Shown: one piece after another, positions 22,775 through 33,737 of the stretch
How the letters are laid out: the number at the start of each line of letters is the position of its first letter
Numbering within the stretch: the first letter of the stretch is position 1
Source: Calcarisporiella thermophila CBS 279.70
Taxonomy: Eukaryota > Calcarisporiellomycota
NCBI RefSeq assembly: GCF_041956535.1
Contig: NW_027192220.1
Coordinates: 133,037-183,852 of the forward strand
Direction of reading: 5' to 3'
DNA: 50,816 nt
Made by a program: the position numbers and the translations under genes
Notes under the pieces: model-generated
Databases searched by the model: none
Told to the model about the DNA's origin: nothing
The model's input: only the letters and a program-made list of their open reading frames with translations

Positions 22775-24674
22775 TTAATTTAAAGATAATGAGTCCAAAT
22801 CTCGGGCTAGATCCCCTTCGCCGACAGTATTTGCAGCCATGGTAACTGGTTTTCGACTGGACAAACCACTAGTGGGGAGAAACAAACGGCTTTTCTCGGG
22901 TACAATTGAAGGAATTTTAGTCCTGATTTTAGGTTGGGGTAGTCGGCTACCCTCAGTCGAACCGGTGCTCATGCCCACTTTAGTTGCTCCAAGTCGAGAG
23001 GGTATCCGTGAAGTTGGCATTTTGGTTCTGCCACCCATCTCAAGCGAATTAGAAAAGGGTATACTGGTGGGGTCAGCATTTGAATTGGAGCGCCGTTTTT
23101 CGGGTGTCTGCACTCTCAAGGCAGGAGAAAGAACCCCCTTTATACCGGATGTTTTCAACTTGTTTCGTGCAGGTGAGCTTGTTAATTTCCTCTCAGGGTC
23201 ACTCCCATTACCACCGTTGATGGGGCGTTTGAGGGCAGAAATCGAAAGTGAGGGAGGCATCGCCTTAATATAAACGCTTCTTTTCTCGGGTTTTTTTTCA
23301 TCAGCTATTTCAGAAGGAATTTCCTCCAATACATCCAGTCGAGAATTCATCCGCGTGTACTTAGCTGGCATACGAATCGACTCTCTTCTTCTTCCCACTT
23401 TCCTGCATTCATTATTACCAGCTAATCCCACAGGGTTCATACTCTGATGTAGAACTGCGTCAGTTTCTCGACCGACAGAGAATTTCGACGGACTATTTGA
23501 ATGTGAATGCGAGAGGGTGGACGTGTGTGAAACTATGCGTAGGGCCCCGGCGTAGAGTGAGCAACGTTTGGCTTCTTCTACCTTTTGTGATTTCTACCGT
23601 TGCAAAATTTGTTTCCAATAAATCAATGACCACATGTGTCAAGTTTATATTCTCACCTCGATTCTGTATCCAGAACTATTTGGACCCGTACGTCCTGAGC
23701 GAGTCAATATCGAACTACGGAAAAAGCTGGGTCGCCCAGAGTGCATACCCGAGTTTAAGGTGTGTATTCCAGAGTTACTAGCAGAGGATGCTAAGCCAGT
23801 ATTGCAGCGTCGTAAGTCAAGATCATTGGAGGAGGTACTCGCTAAAATGTCACGTAGAGAGTTCGGGTCTAGCTAGGAATTAATTGATTAATATTACATG
23901 GATTTTTATTTGCATCATCTTCGTTATGTACCAGCTTTAAAGGAAATTCCTGATCCACTAGTGGTTTGGTTCCTCTGGAAGGGAGGCGCTGGTGGCGGTA
24001 GGTTTCTTTCTGGTCGCATTCGTAGCGCTGTTGTGGGAATTGATGCCATCGATGCTGATGCTGGTATTGAATCTATGGATTGTGATGCTCTAGTTGATAC
24101 TGATGATACTCCACGCGTCTCCATTCTTAATGGCCGACTCAAACTTGATGCCGCACATCGTCGTCGAGGAATAGCCTCAGTTGGAATATGATAGCTTATA
24201 TGTGGGTTAAAGCGTACACGACCCACATTTATCTCATCGTCCTCTCCCTCTGCTGCTCTCTTATTTTCATTTTTATTATCCACTTCGGTGCCCTTTTGAT
24301 ATACATGTGATAAGGAAGGTTGCGGAGAGGATAGTGTTGGGAGGGATAAAGTTGAATTGGAAGAGTGATATAAATGTCGCGACTTATTTTCTCTGCCTAA
24401 GCCTACTAACTTGCTAGATTCTCTTAAGGGAATACCTCTATTTTCCACAGAAGTGTCACTTTGTAGCCCTAGTATAGCTTGTTGTTGCTCACTAAATATG
24501 GAAGATGCCGTAGGGTTAGGTGGTAAATTCGAACGAGGGCTAGGCCTTCGCGTGACACGAACAGCGCCTAACCCTAAGCGTCCATTAATACGACGTGATT
24601 TGGTGGATATTGTTAATGATGGATTAGAATGGGATGGTAATGGAGGTGGATTTTGGTCGGGTGACGCTAGAGAC
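22775..24674 (-). CDS. Serine-rich basic protein, unknown function (5' end incomplete)
   Basis: Three exons join in phase on the minus strand: 24674-23932, 23841-23657 and 23593-22775, about 582 residues. The first coding exon is not resolved. Phase requires it to end with two bases of a codon; an 8-base exon at 24756-24749 (ATG start, GT donor) would fit, but the evidence is weak. The protein is low complexity, rich in Ser, Pro, Arg and Lys, with basic blocks such as GGRTKMPTSRIPSRLG and SLEMGG. That composition is seen in microtubule-associated and other disordered regulatory proteins, but no domain is recognised. Plus-strand frames run opposite several parts of it. The minus strand is chosen because three exons with GT/AG ends close in phase there. 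It is tail-to-tail with importin alpha. Confidence 0.5.
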
Positions 24675-24989
24675 CTAACAAATTATAAGTCATTGAGGAT
24701 GAACTTTGGAATTCCCTGAACCAACATTGAAATAGAGATGTAAGTTACTTTAACATTGATATTTTTAAAGTTGTTAAAAATAAGGGTAATTCTCTTAATT
24801 GGAACGCGTAATAGCTTATCGCAATAAAATGGTTATTAAAAACGAAGCAAGCAAAAAGCGCGTTCTTCAAGTCACGCCTCATTAACTAAAATGGTGATCA
24901 AGCCAAGCCGCCAAATTCGGTCATACAATGAATCATGTAGGGAGTCCTTGGATAAAGGATTCATCCGTTAACATTCTTTTGTCTGGCTC

Positions 24990-26100
24990 ATGGGATCATC
25001 TGCGATGACGAATCATATGCTGGCTTCAATAGACTCTCCATCAATAGATTCCATTATTTTTCTTGGAACAGGCACCTCTAGCTGTGTTCCCACAATTCCC
25101 TGCCTCACATCTTCAACTCGAAAATGCAGAGTATGTCTATCTACACTTTTACCCGATGGATATAAAAATATTCGCAAAAACACATCGGTGGTTGTGCGAT
25201 TTCGAAATCGGGAAGGCGAACTAAAGTAAATAACCAAATAACATTATCACCATTATAGATAATTAACTCCCTATAATTTCAATTATATAGGACGATTCTT
25301 ATTGATTGTGGGAAAACTTTTTACGATTCTGCACTCAGAGTATTCCCTCGCCATGGGATTCGCAAAATCGATGCCCTGATTCTAACTCATGGTCATGCTG
25401 ATGCCATTAATGGTCTTGATGATTTACGCTCTTGGACGCTTGGCGGTTACGTCCAAAATCACATTGACATTTATCTTTCCCAAGAGACGATGAACACAGT
25501 TGAACGTGCATTTACATATCTTGTCGATCAATCTTATGCAACAGGTGGCGGGGATGTAGCATCGTTTAGATATCATATTATAGATGGAGCGAGTCCTTTC
25601 ATGGTTGAGGGCGCGGAATTTATACCTCTGCCAGGTTGCTTTTAAATTGTGATGATTCCGATTCCATGCCTATTTAACCAATTGATATGCCCTATCTAGT
25701 TCATCATGGATACATTATAGCATCAGGGGAACCCTTCTGGTCTTTAGGATTTCGATTTCTTGGCATATCTTATATCTCAGATGTTTCCTATATCCCTCCC
25801 TCAACCTTTGACTTAATGCGAGATAGCAAGCTCATCGTTTTAGATGCCCTAGCAATGATGCCACATGCTTCTCATTTCTCTCTTCCTCAGGCAGTGGAAG
25901 TTGTGCGCAAACTCAAGCCTGAACGTGCTTATTTCGTTGGGTTTACTCATGTTATGGACCATGACGAGACTTCTAAGTTTCTGGAGAAATACGACAAAGA
26001 GGTACGAATGCGGCCAGCATTCGATAGATTACGGGTATCTTATTATGAAGGACAGTGGGGAGAAGATGAAGGGGAGCAGAAGATGAATGGTATTTTCTAG
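24990..26100 (+). CDS. Metallo-beta-lactamase-fold hydrolase (PhnP-like)
   Basis: Probable metal-dependent hydrolase, perhaps a phosphodiesterase, of the eukaryotic PhnP-like group. Exons 24990-25225, 25291-25634 and 25700-26100 give 326 residues. An N-terminal GTGTSSCVP loop starts the fold, and CLTSSTRKCRVC carries paired cysteines. ILIDCGKTF precedes the metal site THGHADAINGLDDLR, a HxHxD motif with alanine where many relatives have a second histidine; this HADA form is usual in this subgroup. PLPVHHG, formed across the second intron, and HASHFSLPQAVEVVRKLKPERAY plus FTHVMDH supply later metal ligands. All are intact. Substrate not known. The 5' flank (24757-24989) lies head-to-head with the serine-rich minus-strand gene and may hold a shared promoter. 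Confidence 0.88.
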
Positions 26101-26465
26101 AATAGAATTGCTGAGATGGCAGTAGATTAATGGTTGAAAGTTATTTTGACGAAAGGCGAAAAGAGTAGTTAGGGGCGCCGAGGATATACACAGAATTATA
26201 GAAGAATCTTTGTATTTTAACTGAAGAAATTTATATTTATATAAATTAATATATGTGACTGCTATGGCAAAGGAAACGCTCTTCTAATCCTTTTTTCCAG
26301 ATCTTTTGAATCTAAAAAAAACTCTCAGCCCATTCTCATTTATAAAAAAGCGCCTGGATACTCCCTCACTTCTCTCCCACGGACTTATTTTACTTTTTGA
26401 TTGCGTTATCGAATTATTTCTATATCCAGAATCTTGGTATTCAGAGAGAGTAGGATCAATAGATC
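26101..26465. other. Intergenic, no gene seen
   Basis: 365 bases between two plus-strand genes, AT-rich. A frame starting at 26306 has no family features. It probably holds the terminator of the hydrolase gene and the calcipressin promoter. Confidence 0.4.
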
Positions 26466-27247
26466 ATGCCATCCATAATCGCCACCAACACCCTTATAAT
26501 CCCAAATGTGCCCATCGCCTATTTTACACACCCTGAAGATTTTGCTTCATTGCGCGAGAGACTTGATGTATTTGGGCCTAATAGGTTCATCCCAATTCGA
26601 TCATTTGCACGCATCTTTGTAGTATACTTTGAAACACAAAACGCCATCAATGCAAAAAATCAGCTTGATCGGGGATGGCAATGGAAAGATGGAAAGGAGG
26701 GACGAGTATATTATGGAGAGGTGATATAAAATTGGGAATTAACTTGGGACGATATATTGATGATCGGCTGACGCTTGGCACTTTCTATTAGCATACATCT
26801 TTTGATACAGAATCAAATTCTCTTCATGTCCCAGAGCTCGAGAAAAACTGGCTCATCTCACCGCCGGGCTCCCCACCTGTAGGGTGGGAACAAATACGAG
26901 AAGACCCACCCAATCGTAAGGTTCTAGCGGATGATCTTGCTCATTCTCTCGCAAATTTATGTGGAGAATTAGAAGACTTTGAATTAGGTCCAAGTCATTT
27001 GGATTTAGAGCAGGCAGATGAGGAGCAGGAGGTTCTGAGCTCAGGGAGTGGTGAATCCGGTATCATTCGGATAATAACACCTGACGTTTCTGATCTACCG
27101 GCCATAACAGTGGAAAACTGTGATCCTTCTGAAGATAATTTCAGCTATGGTAGATTAAGTCAAAGACCATCGACTCCTACACCTTTGGGAGGAGGTATGC
27201 CACGAACTGCCATGCCACCTGCAGCCTTCTCAAGTTCTAGTATTTAG
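26466..27247 (+). CDS. RCN1: Calcipressin (regulator of calcineurin, RCAN)
   Basis: Small cytosolic modulator of the Ca2+/calmodulin-dependent phosphatase calcineurin. Exons 26466-26720 and 26792-27247 give 236 residues. Residues about 10-85 form the RRM-like fold typical of RCAN (NTLIIPNVP, RIFVVYFETQNAINAKN). The signature proline-rich motif LISPPGSPPVGWEQ sits at about 107-120; it corresponds to the conserved FLISPP.SPPVGW of the family. An acidic region follows. LPAITVEN near residue 194 resembles the PxIxIT calcineurin-docking element. The C-terminus ends in a serine/proline-rich tail. It is convergent with the ATP synthase epsilon gene, whose last codon lies 195 bases away. Confidence 0.9.
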
Positions 27248-27442
27248 AGCACTTATAAATAGCTATGTAAATTATACTATTTCATTTGTTTTAATTCTGG
27301 ACCATTTTTGTCAATTACTCTTTTCTCTATACATTGTCGTTTCTTCCTCTCAATGTGTCAAAATACGCATTAGTTACAGAATTTAAAATGAATATTTGAT
27401 TTTTGTTTTATTAAATATAAAAACGAAGTTGTTTCTCTTGTT

Positions 27443-27793
27443 TTACGCCTTAGGCTTCTCTTGAGGATTAACGAATTTCTAACGTGATTAAGAAAGATCA
27501 GATAAATCGGAGATTGTTGCTGTCAAAACCATGCATCAACTTACCACTTCTCCTTGTTTTCCGTTCTCCCAGATTGCGAATTTCAGACCCTGTTGATCAC
27601 GTCGCTGCGCGATGAGGCGAGGCTCTTCCTTAAGTGCACTGCGAACGGCACGGGAGCAGATCTGGAGGTATTGAAGATAACTATCGAAAAAACATCATGG
27701 AGGTTGATTACAGTTTACCACCGCTAAAACATTTATATACGCTAATGCAAATGAATTTTACCTGATACCGGCGGCTTTCCACGCAGCTGTCAT
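27443..27793 (-). CDS. ATP15: Mitochondrial ATP synthase subunit epsilon
   Basis: Central-stalk subunit of the mitochondrial F1 ATP synthase. The gene is split into three short exons: 27793-27762, 27680-27545 and 27478-27443, giving 67 residues. The start MTAAWKAAGISYLQYL matches the family's M.AWR.AGI.Y..Y opening. The middle, ICSRAVRSALKEE and LKFAIWENGKQGE, is the conserved core. The third exon (KFVNPQEKPKA) follows a perfect donor GTAAGT and a CTTAATCAC branch-like site; without that splice the protein would end VVS four codons earlier. The size is normal for the family. The start lies 265 bases from the AP-3 delta start on the other strand, so the two share one promoter region. Confidence 0.92.
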
Positions 27794-28058
27794 TTTCTAA
27801 GTAATTGGATAGTTCTAAATGGGATGAAAGAAATGAAAAATAGTGCGATCAACTTGTTTTCAAATTTTTCGACAAGGGGTTGCGAGGCGCAGCAAATGCA
27901 TCTGGCTCGAAATGAACTCCTTTTGGTTTTTCCAGTATCTCCACCAAGAGACACATATCTTTTAACAACTAAGCGGGAATTGTCGAGAACATCCTAGGCT
28001 TCCAGTTACTCCGTGACTATATCATTGTTGGTTTCGTGTCGTCCCCAAATAAGACGCG
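27794..28058. promoter_or_regulatory. Shared divergent promoter of ATP15 and AP-3 delta
   Basis: 265 bases separate two start codons on opposite strands, so both promoters and 5' leaders must lie here. No TATA box or factor site could be fixed with confidence. Confidence 0.6.
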
Positions 28059-31000
28059 ATGTTCGAGAAAACACTTACGGATTTAATACGCGGGATCCGC
28101 GCGAACAAAAAGAATGAACACAAGTACGTCGCTGCCTGCCTCCAGGAGATCCGACAAGAGATGAGGTCAAGTGACGCGGATATCAAGGCCATGGCGGTTG
28201 CAAAATTAACTTATGTAAGCTCATTTTTTGCTGCTTTGTTTTAACGATGAGCGTTGCTCTACCCTGTGAATTTCTATGACTTCATTAGCTGCAAATGCTG
28301 GGATATGATATGTCTTGGGCATCGTTCCATGTTGTTGAAGTTATGTCGTCGCCAAAATATTTCCATAAGCGAATCGGGTACTTAGCAGCAGCACAATCAT
28401 TCAGGCAGGATACAGATGTGCTAATGTTGACGACAAATCTAATCAAAAAAGTAATTATAAATGGTGCCGTTTTCGTATTGATCCAAATTATACTTTAACA
28501 CATTAAAAATTTTTCCCAGGATCTCGCGTCGTCAAATCCTCTTGATGTTGGATTAGCGATTAATGGTCTTTCCCATATTGTAACTCCCGATCTGGCGCGT
28601 GATCTCTCCCAAGATATTGTTTCTCTATTGAATCATTCTCGCCCATATGTCCGCAAAAAAGCCGTGCTTGTATTATACAAAGTATTTTTGCGATTTCCTG
28701 AAGGACTGAGACTGAGTTTTGCGCGATTAAAAGAGAGATTGGAAGATCCTGATCCATGTAATGTCCTTGAATGTTTTGAAGTCATTTAATTATGCACTAA
28801 CATTTGATATGTATTCATCGATTAATCTTTCTCTCCTGTAGCGGTGGTATCTGCGGCGGTCAATGTGATTTGTGAATTGGCTAAAAAGAGTCCCAAGAAC
28901 TACCTTTCGCTTGCACCTCAGTTGTTCAAGCTGTTGACAACATCATCGAATAATTGGATGTTGATAAAAATAGTTAAACTAGTAAATATTTTCTCATTCT
29001 ATTCCATCAGGCGAATCTCTTTTAACTAAACAAATGCCCATTTCATTAATAGTTTGGTGCACTAATGCCACTCGAGCCTCGCCTTTCCAAAAAGCTTTAT
29101 CAGCCTATCACCCATTTAATTGAGACCACACCTGCTATGTCACTTCTCTATGAGTGCATTTACACAGTAATATCAGGTGGAATGCTTGAAGTGATTGCCT
29201 CGTCAGATCCTGCTTCAGAGAATCACTTGGCATCCATATGCGCAAGCAAACTTCGTACCTATCTAGAGGATCCAGATCAAAATTTGAAATACGTGGGTCT
29301 CTTAGCCATGGCAAAATTGATGGAAACACATCCAAAATTGATAGCGGAGCAAAAGGAAATCATCCTAGAGTGCATTGATGATGCAGATATTAGCATTAGA
29401 TTGAGAGCGCTTGATTTAGTAGTCGGAATGGTATGAAGACTCGAGTTTCTTTTGCTGAAATGTCTCATTTTTGTCCATCAATTTTGCTTTGTAGGTGAAC
29501 CGCCGTAATCTAACCGATGTTGTTAAACGACTTATGTCCCATCTTCTCCCCCACAACACCCCCACACCAGCATCCCCTACCCCTCAATCCACCTCAACCA
29601 CTTCCGAACCTTCTTCTCTCATGCTTCTTGACCCCGCATATCGTACCGACATTATTCACCGCATCCTTTTCATTTGCTCACAGAATTCATATGCTGCCAT
29701 CACAAGTTTCGAGTGGTATCTTGCCGTGTTGGTGGACTTGACCTATGTTGCAGGCGTCAATGTGGGGGAGGCATTAAAAGCGCAACTTATGGACGTTGGC
29801 GTGAGGGTCAAATCGGTCCGTCCGTTTGTGGTTCGTATGGGAGTGCGGTTATTGGAGGATTTGAAGCTCCTTGAGACTGCGGATAATCCAGAGTCTAATG
29901 CTGAAGTTTTGTATGCCGCCGCATGGATGGTTGGAGAATATTTTGAATATCTTACGGAACCGGTGAAGGTTCTTGAGCTCCTGTTGCAGCCAACAGCAGA
30001 AAAACTGGCCGCTCCAGTGCAAGCAGTGTATGTGCACAACATATTAAAGATTTATTCTCGGTGGGCTTCATCGGTAGCAGAGAGAGGCGTATGGGACGTG
30101 GCGGCAAGAGATGAAGTGCTAGGAGTTACCCAGAAGATAATTGAAGGGCTTTCCCCATTCTGTCGGAGCATGGACCTAGAGGTACAAGAGAGAGCATGTA
30201 ATATAAGGGAAATTCTACATATTGTTCAAGAAGAGCTTCAGCGCCCGTTGACCTCTTCCCACAACATCGCTGCCGATGAATTCTTGGGGTTGGATGAGCA
30301 TTCGCGAACGAAATCTCCAGCTATTTTGGCAGAATTGTCGAGCTTGTTTGATTCCTATGAGCTGAACCCTGTTGCCCCCAAGGCACAGCGGAAAGTACCC
30401 GTGCCAGAAGGCTTGGACCTTGAAGCGTGGATCAATGAACCGCTACCGCCGGAAGTGGAAGAAGAAAATGAAAGTGAGGGTGAAGAAGTATATGCATACG
30501 CGGGAGCGATGGCAATGGGAACTGCAGGGGAGACGAAGCGTAGGCATAAAAAGGAGAAAAAGAGTAAAAAGGGGAAGGTTGTCGAGAGTAGTGATGAAGA
30601 GGAACGAGAAAGAAGGCGTCAGGCAAGGAAGGAGCGACTGAGGCATGATCCGTTCTATATTGGAGATGGGCCGGCCCGGACACCCACTCCTACAAGCACT
30701 GCATCGAAGGAAAAAGAGCGGGAGGAGCTGGATGTAGACACGATACCCATAGTGCGGTTGACGATGGACGAGTTTGAAGTGCGCCCTAAAAAAGAGAAAT
30801 TGGATAAGAAGAAGGGAAGAAAAAAGAAGCAAGAGCTGGTGGATATCCCTCCTCCGGCACCAGTCATTTTCGGAGAAGAAGAAATGCCTGAAGGCGCCGT
30901 CCATAGTGATGAGGAAGCAGCCCCTACCGGCAAAGGTGTCAGGAAGGTTGGAGCAAGCGGCCCTGGTAGCAATTCCTTCATATGGCAAACTAACCGAGAG

Positions 31001-32250
31001 CGAGATATCCTTGAAACCGATTACTCCGGACTCATGAATGTGGATCTATCAACTCCCCTTGGAGAGCATGAGAAGCTTCCACAGCTGGTCGCTTATTCAA
31101 GTCCGGAAGAGGTGCGCAGGCGAGAGGAAGAGCGAGTCCGCCAAGCGAGAATGGAGCAAAAGACAAGAAGAATCAAAAATGGGAAAGGGGAGGGAGATGA
31201 AAAATCAAAGAAAAAGAAAGAGAAACCATCGAAGAACAAAGAGCGGCCAGGCAAGGTAAATATTTTATGTTTCTTGCAATTTGCATTGTCCATGAAATAC
31301 TGAATGAACAATTTTTTTCTTAAGACGAAGAAGAAATCATCCAAGAAAGGAGAGAAAAGCGCAAGTAAAAAGTCGACAAAGACAGCAACACAGGCAACTT
31401 CTGGAGTAGTGGACTTTGAATATGAAGATTCTATCAGCGGAGAAGTTTTACGCGAGGATGATTTTCTAGTGGTACTTGACATTTTTTAGCTCACTCTCTA
31501 ATCCATGATTTTATTAATTAAAAACTCCTCCTAATTGTATAGACATATACCATGAAGCTAGAAAAGAATGACTCTCCCTCCGACCCTGTTATCATCTCTG
31601 CGATATTCCAGGCAGAATCCAACAGGGTACTGCGAATTAGACTTGAAAAAACAGAGAGTATTCAGGAAGTGGAAGCCTCTGGTACGGGAAGGGTGGAAAT
31701 GAGCCTGCATGTAAGCGGAGCAAGTTGTAGTCGTGGTGGCCAAGTGCTCGCTCAGGGCAGTATAGATGTTGTTTCGCCTAGCGGAGAGACAAGCTATCAT
31801 CCTATTAACATCGCCCTGCCACCCACGCTCTTCATGCTCCATGTGCCGCCACTTGAACCCGCGGCCTTCGCACAATTACTCTCCGAGGCAGGAGAGTCGT
31901 TTTCATTCCACCGTACTATTATTTTCCCAGTGAAAACCTCCCCCTCCTTCTCCTCCATTGAGCAAGCACTGAAAGGCGCGCTTGAGATTTTGCCCCGGTG
32001 CTCCCGCTTGAGGATCGTAGAGATCGTGCCTGGTGCTGCCTCGCTCTATGGTCAAAACGCCTTTGGGGTACATATAGCGGGACTGGTTAAATACGCACTT
32101 CAGCCGTCCCAAGGGCAAAATCCGCCCGCTGATGCGGAGAGTAGCAGCGACACTGCAATGATGCGAGTGGACCTGAGGGGCGGTGAGGAGGGAGTATTGC
32201 AGGGGTTAAGCGCAGCGATTGAACACGCAACTGCCCAATTTGACAGGTGA
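28059..32250 (+). CDS. APL5: AP-3 adaptor complex subunit delta
   Basis: Large subunit of the AP-3 coat adaptor, which sorts cargo from the Golgi or endosome to the vacuole. Eight exons: 28059-28214, 28289-28450, 28520-28757, 28842-28981, 29053-29430, 29495-31255, 31325-31471 and 31543-32250; 1229 residues. It begins with the delta-adaptin signature MFEKTLTDLIRGIRANK. The alpha-solenoid trunk (about 1-590) includes the conserved LQMLGYDMSWASFHVVEVMSS, RKKAVLVLYKVFLRFPE and ELAKKSPKNYL blocks. The hinge (about 620-1000) is acidic then lysine-rich (KKEKKSKKGK, KKGRKKKQE). The C-terminal part carries beta-rich sequence (LRIRLEKTESIQEVEA) suited to an ear-like domain. The whole gene is intact. 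With myosin V and Golgi traffic this is ordinary cell machinery; no functional link to its neighbours is implied. Confidence 0.95.
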
Positions 32251-33737
32251 CGGGCAATATTAGATATCTATACCTTTCATTTCCGAAAAATCGTTGGCTC
32301 AAGGCGATTTCTTTAAATTTGTATTAATTATCATTTTGAGAACATTTTGAATAAAACCGTTCGTCGTGAGTAGTGATTTTGGGACTATTTCTCAGGATAC
32401 ACCTAAAAATTCAAAGGCAGTGGTTGTCATAGAGATAAAATACCAATCAGCATTGTGCTATAAATATCCAAATACATGCTATTATGTCGGTAAGACAACC
32501 GCATTTTGCATTTTGAGCAAAATGTTGAGCATTCTGTATCTGCTCCGATTATATAATATGATATCACCACGTACAATCTACATCTGATTGCGAAAATCCA
32601 CATAGCATAAGGATGATCCAATATCTAACTTCAAACAAAAAGAGAAGGCAATATTTCGTAATATCTCAAACCCATTTTCTTTCAGGACAAGTTGGAATCG
32701 ATTTGAAAGTACTCGAGAACGATAACCCGAAGTATTACCCTGTGCAAGTAGATTTTTTGGAATCTCTTTTCAGTGTAAACATCCGAGTGTAACCTTGTAA
32801 ACTGAGTACCAATATGATTCGGAGCCGACTCACCCTGTTGTTTTGATTGGTGGCCTCAGAAAACATTGCTGACATTCTAATCACGAACTAAGGCAATGAG
32901 ATTTGAGTATGAATGCTAAGATGCACAGCCACAAAAACTCAACTTTATTAGAGCATTATAATTTTAAACTAAAATTCTGCAACAACCTCCTTTAATATAG
33001 ATGGTCAAAATCAATACTAAATATATTTAAGCTGTTCTACCATAAATAGCACATAGTTGGTATTATGGCTAAATACCTCGATATGCTCTGTATTTTCTTT
33101 GAGTTTCAAGCATGTAAGCTTACTAGCTCAGCGCAATAATAGAGACTATATTTTAACCAGTGGCTTCTGGAGCCTCGAAATATCCATAGCAACATATAGG
33201 AGTCCAGTTACACATTCCAAACCGCTCTAATCTGCCCACTTAGACCATGTATCTTTACCGAGGTCCAATTTGGAAAGTGATTTACAATGACTTAGTGGTG
33301 TAAAGTCACGACTACATTTGATTGCTCTCCATTTCTGCCTGACCTTCTTCAGATAGAAGCAGGTGATACGTGATTACTTTAATTTTTATAGATGAGAGTA
33401 GAAGTGGTGACGGAGCCCCCATCGTATCTTTGTTAGGTTTTGAAGGGTCTACAAGTTGCTACGGCCTCTAAACAGGTTTACTATTACTCATCTTTTTCAA
33501 TTATGTTTTTCAGCCACACCAAAAATGCACTGCCCAATGCTCAGCCGAGAGTATACTGAGCGAATGAGGTTGGATAAGTGGACTATTACCAGAGCACAGA
33601 ATTTTGTGTATCTTGGGGAGACCCAAAGAGTTAGGACAGGAGAAGAGTTTAAATAAGACTCAGGGTTTGGGCTCTCTGCTTCTGTCCGATTCCTCACTCA
33701 TTTACACTCATTAAGTTTGTTGGCAAGTTCAGCTTCA
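32251..33737. other. Intergenic, 1.5 kb, no gene seen
   Basis: AT-rich DNA between AP-3 delta and peptidase copy B. Frames such as 33456-33656 lack family features. I see no RNA gene, repeat array or mobile element. Confidence 0.45.

Noticed and set aside
24509-24580. Telomere-like pieces (agggttagg and cctaaccctaag)
   Set aside because: Only one or two units each, inside the serine-rich coding exon. Too short to be an interstitial telomere.
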